A stretch of 49,563 bases of DNA, from NCBI RefSeq assembly GCF_947072475.1, contig NZ_CAMTIA010000022.1, positions 1 through 49,563 of the forward strand, in the 5' to 3' direction. Shown piece after piece: positions 10,853 to 18,138 of this stretch. The translations under genes and the position numbers were made by a program. Each line of letters begins with the position of its first letter. The first letter of the stretch is position 1. Source of the DNA: an uncultured Deefgea sp. (GTDB lineage: Bacteria; Pseudomonadota; Gammaproteobacteria; Burkholderiales; Chitinibacteraceae). The notes under the pieces are model-generated. The model saw only the letters and a program-made list of their open reading frames with translations. It was not told where the DNA came from and searched no databases.

Positions 10853-11938
10853 ATGACTCAAGTGTTTAATTTTTCCTCTGGTCCGGCGGTTTTGCCGCAC
10901 GAAGTATTGCTGCAAGTCCAAGCCGAAATGCTCGATTGGCATGGCTCAGGCATGAGCGTGATGGAAATGAGCCATCGTGGGCCTGAATTTGGCCAAATTT
11001 TGGCTGAAGCCGAAGCCGATTTGCGCACGCTGATGGCGATTCCTGAAAACTACAAAGTGCTGTTTTTACAAGGCGGGGCGCATTTGCAATTTGCGATGTT
11101 GCCACTCAATTTCGCCCCTGTCGGCAGTACGGTGGACTTTGTGAATACGGGGCATTGGTCGAAAGTGGCGATTAAAGAAGTGAGCCGCTACGCCAACGTG
11201 AATATTGTCGCCAGCAGTGAAGATAAAAACTTTAGCTATGTGCCGGATGAATCGTCTTGGCAACGCACGCCGGATGCCGCATTTTTGCATTACTGCAGTA
11301 ATGAAACCATCGGCGGCGTTGAGTTTAACCACATTCCGCAAGCCAATGGCGTGCCGCTGATTTGTGATATGTCGAGCAATATTTTGTCGCGTCCGTTCGA
11401 TGTGAGCCAATTCGGTATGATTTATGCTGGCGCGCAAAAAAACATGGGGCCATCGGGTGTAGCAGTGAGTATCGTTCGGAGCGACTTACTGGGTAAGGCG
11501 CGCAGCGATACACCCACCATGCTCAATTACAAATCGTATGCCGATAATGGCTCGATGTATAACACGCCACCGTCGTTTGGTATTTACGTGGCGGGCTTGG
11601 TCTACAAGCACGTGTTGCAGCAGGGTGGCGTGGCGGCGATGGAAGCGAAAAACATCGAAAAAGCCAATGTAATTTACGCCGCAATTGATGCATCCAATGG
11701 CTTCTACCATTGCCCAACGGCGTTGGCGAATCGTTCGCGAATGAATATTCCATTTACTTTGGCCGATCAACAGCTCGATCAAGCCTTCCTCGAAGGGGCC
11801 GAAGCACGGCATTTATTGCAGCTTAAAGGGCATCGCTCGGTGGGCGGTATGCGCGCTTCGATTTATAACGCCATGCCATTGGCCGGTTGCCAAGCGCTGG
11901 CCGAATATATGAATGAATTTGCAAAGATGAAGGGTTAA
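10853..11938 (+). CDS. serC: Phosphoserine aminotransferase
   Basis: A 361-aa PLP enzyme of class V that makes 3-phosphoserine from 3-phosphohydroxypyruvate and glutamate, and serves pyridoxal-5-phosphate synthesis. The N-terminus VFNFSSGPAVLPHEVL, the catalytic lysine K196 in GAQKNMGPSG, and the C-terminal GHRSVGGMRASIYNAM are all diagnostic. The frame is open to 10739, but AAGAGA lies 6 nt before the ATG at 10853 and this start gives the family length (E. coli 362). The gyrA-serC-pheA order matches the pseudomonad supraoperon. The next gene starts 3 bp downstream. Confidence 0.97.
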   Translation: MTQVFNFSSGPAVLPHEVLLQVQAEMLDWHGSGMSVMEMSHRGPEFGQILAEAEADLRTLMAIPENYKVLFLQGGAHLQFAMLPLNFAPVGSTVDFVNTGHWSKVAIKEVSRYANVNIVASSEDKNFSYVPDESSWQRTPDAAFLHYCSNETIGGVEFNHIPQANGVPLICDMSSNILSRPFDVSQFGMIYAGAQKNMGPSGVAVSIVRSDLLGKARSDTPTMLNYKSYADNGSMYNTPPSFGIYVAGLVYKHVLQQGGVAAMEAKNIEKANVIYAAIDASNGFYHCPTALANRSRMNIPFTLADQQLDQAFLEGAEARHLLQLKGHRSVGGMRASIYNAMPLAGCQALAEYMNEFAKMKG

Positions 11939-11941
11939 TCG

Positions 11942-12142
11942 ATGGCCGGTCCAGGTTCTGGCGGTAATGTACTTGCCGCACTCGCTAGTTTTTTTATTCC
12001 CGGCTTAGGGCAGCTCTTACAAGGTCGGGTATTAAAGGCGGCGTTGATGTTTGTTTCTGCTGCGCTACTTTGGTTTATTTTGCTCGGTTGGATCATTCAT
12101 TTATGGTCGATTATTGACGCCGCACGCTTTAAACCTGAATAA
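11942..12142 (+). CDS. Small TM2-like membrane protein
   Basis: A 66-aa hydrophobic protein with a hairpin of two membrane segments (about 7-24 and 30-52). The loop reads FIPGLGQLLQGR, the IPGxGQ...GR signature of TM2 and related small membrane proteins. No enzymatic residues are apparent. It begins 3 bp after serC and ends 59 bp before pheA, so it is part of the operon. Function unknown. Confidence 0.8.
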   Translation: MAGPGSGGNVLAALASFFIPGLGQLLQGRVLKAALMFVSAALLWFILLGWIIHLWSIIDAARFKPE

Positions 12143-12201
12143 AACGCCAGCTAAAGCGCGGCGCGCTGAAGGCTTTAAATCACTCTTACTGAGCTTTAGA
12201 C

Positions 12202-13275
12202 ATGTCAGATCATTTGTTAAAACAACACCGTGATGCAATTGATGCGATTGATCAGCAAATTCTCGCTTTGATCAATCAACGTGCCCAGCATGCCCGTACG
12301 ATCGGCGAAATCAAAGGCAGCGGCGTGGTTTACCGCCCAGAACGCGAAGCGCAAGTGCTCACTCGCATTAAAGACACCAATCCGGGGCCATTGTCGGGTG
12401 AAACCTGCGCGCGCTTATTCCGTGAAATCATGTCGGCGTGCTTGGCGCTTGAGCGCCCATTAACCATCGCCTTTTTGGGGCCAGAAGGCACATTTACCCA
12501 AGCGGCGGCGATTAAGCATTTTGGCCATGCGGCATCGACCTTGGCATGCGCTTCAATTGACGAAGCGTTTCGCGTGGTTGAGGCGCGCGGTGCAGATTAT
12601 GTGGTGGCACCAGTGGAAAACTCCACCGAAGGTGCTGTCGGGCGCACTTTGGATTTAATGGTGACTACACCACTACAAATCTGCGGTGAAGTGGTGCTAC
12701 GGATTCATCATCATTTCTTGCGGCAAACCACCGATATGGCGGGGATTAAGCGGGTGTATTCGCACGCCCAAAGCTTGGCGCAATGCCATGAGTGGCTTAA
12801 TAAACATCTGGGTGATGAGGTCGAGCGTATTTCTGTGGCCAGCAATGCCGAAGGCGCGCGTTTAGCCAGCCTAGACTCAAGCAGCGCCGCAATTGCCGGG
12901 GATTCGGCGGCGGAGAAATTCGCGCTGAATAAACTCGCGGTCAATATTGAAGACGAACCGAATAACACCACCCGATTCTTGGTGCTGGGTTATCAGCAAG
13001 CGGCGCGCTCAGGTAAAGACAAAACATCGTTGGTGATTTCAGCGCCTAATCGCCCCGGTGCTTTGCATACCTTGGTCGAGCCGCTAGCCAGAAATGGCGT
13101 GTCGATGAGTAAGTTTGAATCGCGACCAAGTCGAACTGGGCTGTGGGAATACGTGTTTTTTGCCGATGTTGATGGCTTTATTGACGATGTACCATTGCAA
13201 GCGGCGTTAAAAGATTTGCAAGATGTTGCCGCTTTTGTGAAAGTTTTGGGTTCATACCCACAAGCTGTCATTTAA
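12202..13275 (+). CDS. pheA: Bifunctional chorismate mutase/prephenate dehydratase
   Basis: A 357-aa P-protein for phenylalanine synthesis. Residues 1-90 are the helical AroQ chorismate mutase domain (HRDAIDAIDQQILALINQRA, with GEIKG and YRPEREA). Residues about 90-270 are prephenate dehydratase (FLGPEGTFTQAA, PVENSTEGAVG, and the catalytic TTRFLVLG). The last 90 residues are an ACT domain, with NRPGALHTLVEPLA and the ESRPSR motif that binds phenylalanine for feedback inhibition. No Phe-rich leader peptide was seen in the 59 bp upstream, so feedback rather than attenuation is the likely control. Confidence 0.97.
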   Translation: MSDHLLKQHRDAIDAIDQQILALINQRAQHARTIGEIKGSGVVYRPEREAQVLTRIKDTNPGPLSGETCARLFREIMSACLALERPLTIAFLGPEGTFTQAAAIKHFGHAASTLACASIDEAFRVVEARGADYVVAPVENSTEGAVGRTLDLMVTTPLQICGEVVLRIHHHFLRQTTDMAGIKRVYSHAQSLAQCHEWLNKHLGDEVERISVASNAEGARLASLDSSSAAIAGDSAAEKFALNKLAVNIEDEPNNTTRFLVLGYQQAARSGKDKTSLVISAPNRPGALHTLVEPLARNGVSMSKFESRPSRTGLWEYVFFADVDGFIDDVPLQAALKDLQDVAAFVKVLGSYPQAVI

Positions 13276-13334
13276 TGGTGATGTTGGCGTCGTAGTGTAG
13301 TGTCGTCAATTTCAATCAGCTAGGTAGGCATGCA

Positions 13335-13907
13335 ATGAAATCAGTCGTGGTGTTTTGTGGTGCACGCTTTGGAACGAAAGAAATCTATCGTCACCAAGCG
13401 CAACAACTGGGTCGCGCTTTGGCCGAGCGTAGCTTAACCTTGGTGTATGGCGGTGGTCATGTTGGCTTAATGGGCGCTGTCGCTGAGGCATGTTTAGATG
13501 CCGGTGGTCAGGTGATTGGCGTGATTCCGCAGTTTATGGTTGAGCGTGAGCTGGGGTATGGCGCGTGCAGCCAATTAGAGATTGTCGATTCGATGCATAC
13601 CCGCAAGGCACGGATGGCAGAATTGGCCGATGGCTTTATTGCCATGCCGGGTGGATTTGGTACGTTTGATGAGTTATTTGAAATTTTAACTTGGGGGCAA
13701 ATCGGTCTGCACGAAAAACCTGTTGGTCTACTCAATACCGCGAATTATTTTGCGCCATTGCAAATCATGGTGGCACAAGCGGTAGAAGAGGGCTTTGTGA
13801 GCGGCAGTGATGCGGCTCAATTGCTGTGCGCCAATGATCCCATCGAGCTGATCGAGTTATTGCAAAGTAAACCTTCTCGTCGCGCAGGTGAATGGTGGAA
13901 AACTTAA
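13335..13907 (+). CDS. LOG-family nucleotide phosphoribohydrolase (TIGR00730 type)
   Basis: A 190-aa Rossmann-like protein with the LOG signature: VYGGGHVGLMG near the N-terminus, TRKARMAELADGFIAMPGG and PGGFGTFDE in the middle. The Arg and the PGGxGTxxE Glu are the conserved active-site residues of cytokinin riboside 5-monophosphate phosphoribohydrolases, which split the base from AMP-like nucleotides. In most bacteria the physiological substrate is unknown. It starts 60 bp after pheA and overlaps the next gene by 16 bp. Confidence 0.92.
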   Translation: MKSVVVFCGARFGTKEIYRHQAQQLGRALAERSLTLVYGGGHVGLMGAVAEACLDAGGQVIGVIPQFMVERELGYGACSQLEIVDSMHTRKARMAELADGFIAMPGGFGTFDELFEILTWGQIGLHEKPVGLLNTANYFAPLQIMVAQAVEEGFVSGSDAAQLLCANDPIELIELLQSKPSRRAGEWWKT

Positions 13908-14545
13908 CGCATGCTTTACCCAGTGATGCCAAGCGGGCTGCGGCACTGATTTATCAGTCCGATGCGCCTTTTTATGATTATTGGTTTGCCTTGCCGCCCG
14001 AACTGGTGGTGCTCAATTTAGCGCAGCTTTGGCAAGCTGAAACCGGCAGTTACAGCCATCGCAACGCGCAAGTGTTGCGCAATAGCGACGATGAGCTCAT
14101 TGCCTTGGTGTTTCATTACTCAGCCGGTTTTGGCGCGCAATTGCAAGTGAGCGATGCATTTGAAATTGGTGCTTTAGCGCTCGACTTGCAGATTTTGCAA
14201 GATCGCCAATCGCAGCTGGATTTTTTATTCCCACATGTGCCCAAAAACGCGTGGTATTTGCGCACGATTGCCGTTCATCCGGATTGTCGCCGCCAGCATT
14301 TAGGCGAGCGGATGTTGGCGCAGGTTTGTATGGCAGCCCGTGAAGCAGGCTATTTTAGCCTGCATTTAGATGTCGACAGCGCCAATACTGCTGCGGTGCG
14401 TTTTTATCAGCGCTATGGCTTTGACGTATTAGTTGAGTCGACGGTACAGCGCTTGGCGATGTTTAAGCTGCCAGCGAGCTTTCGCATGACAAAAAAATTA
14501 AACCTCGGCCATGAACTTGCCACGGCCGATAGCTTGAACGACTAA
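13892..14545 (+). CDS. GNAT-family N-acetyltransferase
   Basis: A 217-aa protein with a C-terminal GNAT fold. The acetyl-CoA pyrophosphate loop appears as VHPDCRRQHLGERML (Q/RxxGxG/A variant), followed by SANTAAVRFYQRYGFDV, the standard beta-5/alpha-4 region. The acceptor substrate is unknown. The start lies inside the end of the LOG gene (16-bp overlap) with CAGGTG just upstream as a ribosome-binding site, and its stop is 8 bp before hisC; all three genes are probably co-transcribed. Confidence 0.88.
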   Translation: MVENLTHALPSDAKRAAALIYQSDAPFYDYWFALPPELVVLNLAQLWQAETGSYSHRNAQVLRNSDDELIALVFHYSAGFGAQLQVSDAFEIGALALDLQILQDRQSQLDFLFPHVPKNAWYLRTIAVHPDCRRQHLGERMLAQVCMAAREAGYFSLHLDVDSANTAAVRFYQRYGFDVLVESTVQRLAMFKLPASFRMTKKLNLGHELATADSLND

Positions 14546-14553
14546 GGATGACG

Positions 14554-15648
14554 ATGTTGACGCTTGCCCCCGAATATATCCGCGCGATTGCGCCGTATCA
14601 ACCCGGTAAACCGGTCGCTGAACTGGCGCGTGAAATGGGGCTTGATCCCGCACAGATCGTTAAACTAGCATCGAACGAAAACCCGCTGGGCATGGGGCCT
14701 AAAGCCCGCGCGGCAGTTGAACAAGCAATCGCCGACTTAGCGCGCTATCCCGATGGGAACGGCTTTGCGCTTAAAGCCAAAATTGCCGAAAAATACCAAG
14801 TGGCCAGCGAGCAAATTGTGTTGGGCAATGGCTCAAACGACGTGCTGGAACTGATCTCACATGCTTTTTTGCAGGCGGGTGATACTGCGGTGTATTCCGA
14901 ATATGCATTTGCCGTCTATCCCTTGGCCACACAGGCCATGGGCGCGACAGGACTGTGCGTGAAATCGCTCGATTACGGCCATGATTTAGACGCCATGCGC
15001 GCCGCCATTTTACCTAGCACTAAAATCGTTTGGATTGCTAATCCAAATAATCCCACCGGCACCTTGGCGCGCCCGGGCGATTTGATTGAGTTTTTAGAGT
15101 TATGTCCAAGCCATGTGCTGGTGGTGCTCGACGAAGCGTATACCGAATTTTTACCCGCCGCCAAACGTAGTGATTCGATTGAATGGCTAAAAAAATTCCC
15201 AAATTTAATCGTCGTTAGAACCTTCTCCAAGGCCTTTGGCTTAGCGGGTTTACGCGTTGGCTTTGCGCTAGCCAGCCCTGAAATCATTGATATGCTCAAT
15301 CGCGTTCGCCAAGCGTTTAACGTCAATAGTTTGGCGCAAGCCGCAGCAACCGCCGCGCTGGACGACGAGGCTTTTTTACAAGAGTCGGTGCGGATCAATA
15401 ACCAAGGCATGCAGCAAATCACTGCGGCATTTCGCCAAATGGACATTAGCTTTATTGAGTCAGCCGGTAACTTTGTCACTTTCCATTGTGGCGACGCGCG
15501 GATGCTCAATCAATTTATGCTCGAGCGTGGCGTGATTGTGCGGCCATTGGCGGGCTACGGCATGCCCAATAGCTTACGGGTGTCGATTGGCTTGCCCGCT
15601 GAAAATGCGCGGTTTATTGAAGTGCTTGAAGAGGCAATGGCGGATTGA
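14554..15648 (+). CDS. hisC: Histidinol-phosphate aminotransferase
   Basis: A 364-aa class I/II PLP aminotransferase. It has ASNENPLGMGPKA near the start, NPNNPTGT, DEAYTEF, and the Schiff-base lysine K226 in TFSKAFGLAGLRVG. The protein converts histidinol phosphate and 2-oxoglutarate; relatives linked to pheA also act on phenylpyruvate and prephenate. It lies outside any his operon but in the classic serC-pheA-hisC neighbourhood, so an aromatic role is plausible. An ATG also occurs at 14548, but AAGGA is placed 5 nt before 14554, so that start is chosen. No tyrA or aroA follows. Confidence 0.93.
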   Translation: MLTLAPEYIRAIAPYQPGKPVAELAREMGLDPAQIVKLASNENPLGMGPKARAAVEQAIADLARYPDGNGFALKAKIAEKYQVASEQIVLGNGSNDVLELISHAFLQAGDTAVYSEYAFAVYPLATQAMGATGLCVKSLDYGHDLDAMRAAILPSTKIVWIANPNNPTGTLARPGDLIEFLELCPSHVLVVLDEAYTEFLPAAKRSDSIEWLKKFPNLIVVRTFSKAFGLAGLRVGFALASPEIIDMLNRVRQAFNVNSLAQAAATAALDDEAFLQESVRINNQGMQQITAAFRQMDISFIESAGNFVTFHCGDARMLNQFMLERGVIVRPLAGYGMPNSLRVSIGLPAENARFIEVLEEAMAD

Positions 15649-15677
15649 TAGGAATGTCGCGCAGCGTATTTCAGCTG

Positions 15678-15703
15678 ATGCTTGGGGGTTATCCCGAAAG
15701 CAT
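15678..15703 (+). terminator. Possible hisC terminator hairpin
   Basis: ATGCTT..GGG / CCC..AAGCAT stem about 30 bp after the hisC stop. A run of six T follows only at 15713-15718, so termination strength is uncertain. Confidence 0.4.
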
Positions 15704-15717
15704 GTAACGTGATTTTT

Positions 15718-15758
15718 TAGGGTCGGCTGCTTAGCTAGTCGGCTAAAGCCGACCCTAC
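15718..15758. repeat. REP-like hairpin with GTAG head (family 1)
   Basis: Hairpin GTCGGCT-AA-AGCCGAC at 15738-15753, with CTAC at 15755-15758, so the minus strand reads GTAG then GGTCGGCT. A second GTCGGCT lies at 15722-15728 and can pair with the same right arm (TAGGGTCGGCT / AGCCGACCCTA). The layout resembles REP elements recognised by RAYT transposases. Confidence 0.6.
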
Positions 15759-15844
15759 TGCAAAAATGGTGTGGCCAAAACTAGATGCTGCGGCAATAAC
15801 CGCATCGACCAAGCAAAAGCACACAGCCCCTTCGCCAGCTCAGT

Positions 15845-15850
15845 TATAAT
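15845..15850 (+). promoter_or_regulatory. Consensus -10 element (TATAAT) for the DUF3460 gene
   Basis: Exact TATAAT 33 bp before the ATG of the DUF3460 gene. No good -35 is visible at 17 bp upstream, so only the -10 is claimed. Confidence 0.5.
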
Positions 15851-15882
15851 GGCGGCAAAATAAATCACCTCGGGAGAGCACC

Positions 15883-16059
15883 ATGTTCGGCAAAGATAAT
15901 TGCTACGTTTCTGAATACACCCATTTTATTGAAGATGTTTTGGCAAAAAACCCAGAACTCAAACAAGGCCAAATCGACGGCCGCGCTTTATTGTGGGATA
16001 AAGAGCCCATCAATTTGGATGAACGCAGCCGAATTGATGCATCGACAGTGAATAAATAA
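15883..16059 (+). CDS. DUF3460 family small protein
   Basis: A 58-aa soluble protein, MFGKDNCYVSEYTHFIEDVL followed by KNPELKQGQ and GRALLWDKEPINLDE. The YVSEYT start and the GRALLWDK core are what I recognise as DUF3460, a short protein restricted to Betaproteobacteria. A ribosome-binding site (GGGAGA, 7 nt before the ATG) and a strong terminator 17 bp after the stop define a one-gene unit. Function unknown; no catalytic residues or membrane segment are evident. Confidence 0.85.
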   Translation: MFGKDNCYVSEYTHFIEDVLAKNPELKQGQIDGRALLWDKEPINLDERSRIDASTVNK

Positions 16060-16075
16060 TTCGCTTGAACACAAT

Positions 16076-16106
16076 AAAAAAACCGCCTGATTTTGGCGGT
16101 TTTTTG
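16076..16106 (+). terminator. Intrinsic terminator of the DUF3460 gene
   Basis: AAAACCGCC, 7-nt loop TGATTTT, GGCGGTTTTTTG. A textbook Rho-independent terminator directly after the small gene. Confidence 0.92.
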
Positions 16107-16176
16107 TTGGGTAATACAGGCTTAGCAACTTGGTAATAGAGTGTTTTTGACCCGAAGCAGATGCTCAATGATATAG

Positions 16177-16247
16177 GTAGGTACGATTAGCGCAGCGTAA
16201 TCGTACGCATGCCATTCCTCCGATTACGCTGCGCTAATCGGAGCTAC
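16177..16247. repeat. BIME: inverted pair of GTAG-headed REP hairpins (family 2)
   Basis: REP-a: GTAG (16177-16180), then stem GTACGATTA / TAATCGTAC around CGC-A-GCG (16181-16206). REP-b is inverted: stem CTCCGATTA / TAATCGGAG around CGC-T-GCG (16218-16243), then CTAC (16244-16247). The two cores share CGATTAGCGCAGCGTAATCG and differ only in the outer stem bases, where both arms changed together, so pairing is preserved. The two units also form one 20-bp long inverted repeat. REP-b ends 5 bp from the stop of the SieB-like gene. Confidence 0.82.
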
Positions 16248-16252
16248 GGTGC

Positions 16253-16729
16253 TTAGTAGAGTAAATTTGGATTTTTAGATAAGTAGTCTCTTGCCCATAT
16301 TGCAACTCTGTATCCACGTTTTTGATCGGATTTAATTTCGCCAGTGTCATGTAATATTTTACAAGATAGTAACCAATCAATACTTGGATTTGAAGGTGCC
16401 AAAAAGATCTGACGTTCATTGTTTGTAATGAAATTATTAAGAATTAGTTTGTCAGCTGGCTTTAGATTTCTTAGTATTTTTTCTAAACGTTGTAGCTGAA
16501 ATTTTTCAGTAGTTATAGAGATAATCCATCCGCATAAATTAGATATTAAACTGAAAATAGATGCCGTAATTAGTACGGAATAAAAAAGCAAACATTCAGT
16601 TTTATATTTTTTTACCCAGTTTGAAAGAGTTGAGTCTATTTCAAAATGTGCAATAATGAAAATTATGCTGGCTAATAGTAGTAAAAATTGAAATATTTTC
16701 TTAATTAAATTTAGGTTTAGATGATTCAT
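16253..16729 (-). CDS. SieB-like membrane protein (superinfection-exclusion type)
   Basis: A 158-aa protein with two membrane segments (about 10-28 and 44-70) and a cytoplasmic tail of 85 residues. The tail pattern LRNLKPADKLILNNFITNNE, then IDWLLSCKILHDTGEI and a closing ARDYLSKNPNLL, is reminiscent of the superinfection exclusion protein B family of lambdoid phages, which aborts infection by other phages. This family call rests on memory of the pattern, not a search. The gene is strikingly AT-rich compared with its neighbours and has no clear ribosome-binding site; its 3 prime end abuts a BIME. These features suggest recent acquisition. It could otherwise be an unrelated small membrane protein. 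Confidence 0.55.
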   Translation of the reverse strand: MNHLNLNLIKKIFQFLLLLASIIFIIAHFEIDSTLSNWVKKYKTECLLFYSVLITASIFSLISNLCGWIISITTEKFQLQRLEKILRNLKPADKLILNNFITNNERQIFLAPSNPSIDWLLSCKILHDTGEIKSDQKRGYRVAIWARDYLSKNPNLLY

Positions 16730-16804
16730 GATTTTTTTGTATAAAAGTCAGGTTAAAGGGAAAGGTTAAATAAATATTTATTGAGCACACGTTGTTATAT
16801 GACT

Positions 16805-16995
16805 TTATTTTTTAAATCGAAGTATTTTTCCAGTAGGTTGGGCTAAATGAAATGCAGCCCAACGTTTACCGCGATTGTTGGACTTGGCAAGCTCAGCGCC
16901 AACAAATTCAATTTCCGCTTCGGCCGATTACTGGCTATCCCTTATCCGCAATTTAACGCCATCAACGAACGCCAAATAAGAAATAGCCACAGGCT
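16805..16995 (-). pseudogene. Possible degenerate coding remnant
   Basis: Just after the DUF808 stop the minus strand reads YLAFVDGVKLRIRDSQ, a stop codon, then SAEAEIEFVGAELAKSNNRG and KRWAAFHLAQPTGKILRFKK before a terminal stop at 16805. The composition looks protein-like, but there is no start codon and one internal stop. The last part overlaps a REP hairpin, so it may instead be a repeat that happens to lack stops. I recognise no family. Confidence 0.25.
16833..16863 (+). repeat. REP-like hairpin with GTAG head (family 3)
   Basis: GTAG (16833-16836) followed by GTTGGGCT, an 11-nt loop and AGCCCAAC. Same head-plus-hairpin layout as the two other REP families within 1.2 kb. Confidence 0.6.
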
Positions 16996-17964
16996 TTATT
17001 TTTTAAACGCGCCCAGTGTTTTTCCAATAATGGTCACGACGACTAATGTCACTGCCCCAGCGATCACACCGGCAATGGCGTTTAGAAATGACGGTGCTAA
17101 TGTGGACAATACGCTGCCAATGGCGGGGAGGGTGCTGGTGCTGTGGGCTGCGGCTTCGATAAGGTGGTGAATGACGGGGATGCCGTGGATGATAATGCCA
17201 CCACCGACCATAAACATTGCCAAGGTGCCGACCACGGCTAACACGCGCATTAAAACTGGCGCGCCAGCGAGTAATAGGCGACCGATGCTGCGGCTAATGG
17301 CGTTGGCGTTGGGTTTTTGGCTGAGATAAAGGCCGGCATCGTCCATTTTCACAATGGCGGCGACCAAACCATACACGCCGACGGTCATGATAATGGCGAT
17401 GCCGGTGAGCACCGCGACTTTGCTGCTAAAGCTGACGGCGGCCACGGTACCGAGGGTGATGACGATGATTTCTGCTGAAAGCACAAAGTCGGTGCGAATT
17501 GCACCTTGGATTTTCTCTTTCTCAAACGCGACCAAATCGATTGCGGGGTTGTTCACTGCATCGCTCAATGCCTGATGCTCGGCGACGTCTTCAGCGTGCG
17601 TGTGCAAAAAAGGATGGGCGATTTTTTCAAAGCCTTCAAAGCACAAATACAATCCACCCAGCATTAACAGCGGCATAATCAATGGAATATTGATGCCATT
17701 GGCGCGCAATTGGTCTTCGATAAAGCTAATGAGTAGTGCAGCAGGCACCAAAATCAGTTTGTTTTTGAATGAGCCTTTGGCCACAGCCCAAACGACGGGC
17801 AGTTCGCGTTCGGCGCGCACACCGGAGACTTGCTGAGCATTGAGTGCGAGATCGTCGCCTAATACGCCGGCGGTTTTTTTTGCTGCGACTTTGGTCATCA
17901 GCGCCACGTCGTCGAGCACGGCGGCGATGTCATCGAGTAATACTAAAAGGCTAGTTCCGGCCAT
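16996..17964 (-). CDS. DUF808 family inner-membrane protein (YedI-like)
   Basis: A 322-aa polytopic protein beginning MAGTSLLVLLDDIAAVLDDV and continuing AKKTAGVLGDDLALNAQQVSG, the family signature of DUF808/YedI. Several hydrophobic segments follow (about 80-130, 165-215, 225-320), giving around seven to eight membrane passes. Biochemical role is unknown; the family is widespread in Proteobacteria. It stands alone: the pflA terminator lies upstream and REP/remnant sequence downstream. Confidence 0.92.
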   Translation of the reverse strand: MAGTSLLVLLDDIAAVLDDVALMTKVAAKKTAGVLGDDLALNAQQVSGVRAERELPVVWAVAKGSFKNKLILVPAALLISFIEDQLRANGINIPLIMPLLMLGGLYLCFEGFEKIAHPFLHTHAEDVAEHQALSDAVNNPAIDLVAFEKEKIQGAIRTDFVLSAEIIVITLGTVAAVSFSSKVAVLTGIAIIMTVGVYGLVAAIVKMDDAGLYLSQKPNANAISRSIGRLLLAGAPVLMRVLAVVGTLAMFMVGGGIIIHGIPVIHHLIEAAAHSTSTLPAIGSVLSTLAPSFLNAIAGVIAGAVTLVVVTIIGKTLGAFKK

Positions 17965-18042
17965 GGTTTAATCCTGCTGTAATTTGAGCGTTAATATACC
18001 CTAAGTCGGTGTAATTCTCGATTGACTGATCTGATTTTGACC

Positions 18043-18068
18043 AAAAAAAAGCCAGCGCGAACGCTGGC
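18043..18068 (-). terminator. Intrinsic terminator of pflA
   Basis: GCCAGCG-CGAA-CGCTGGC (18051-18068); on the minus strand followed by eight T (18043-18050). It lies 70 bp past the pflA stop. Confidence 0.9.
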
Positions 18069-18138
18069 AGTTAGTTTTTCTAAAAATAAAGGCTAAGGCT
18101 CGCCTGCTTTAATCAAAAACAGCCGTTGTTTACTGGGA

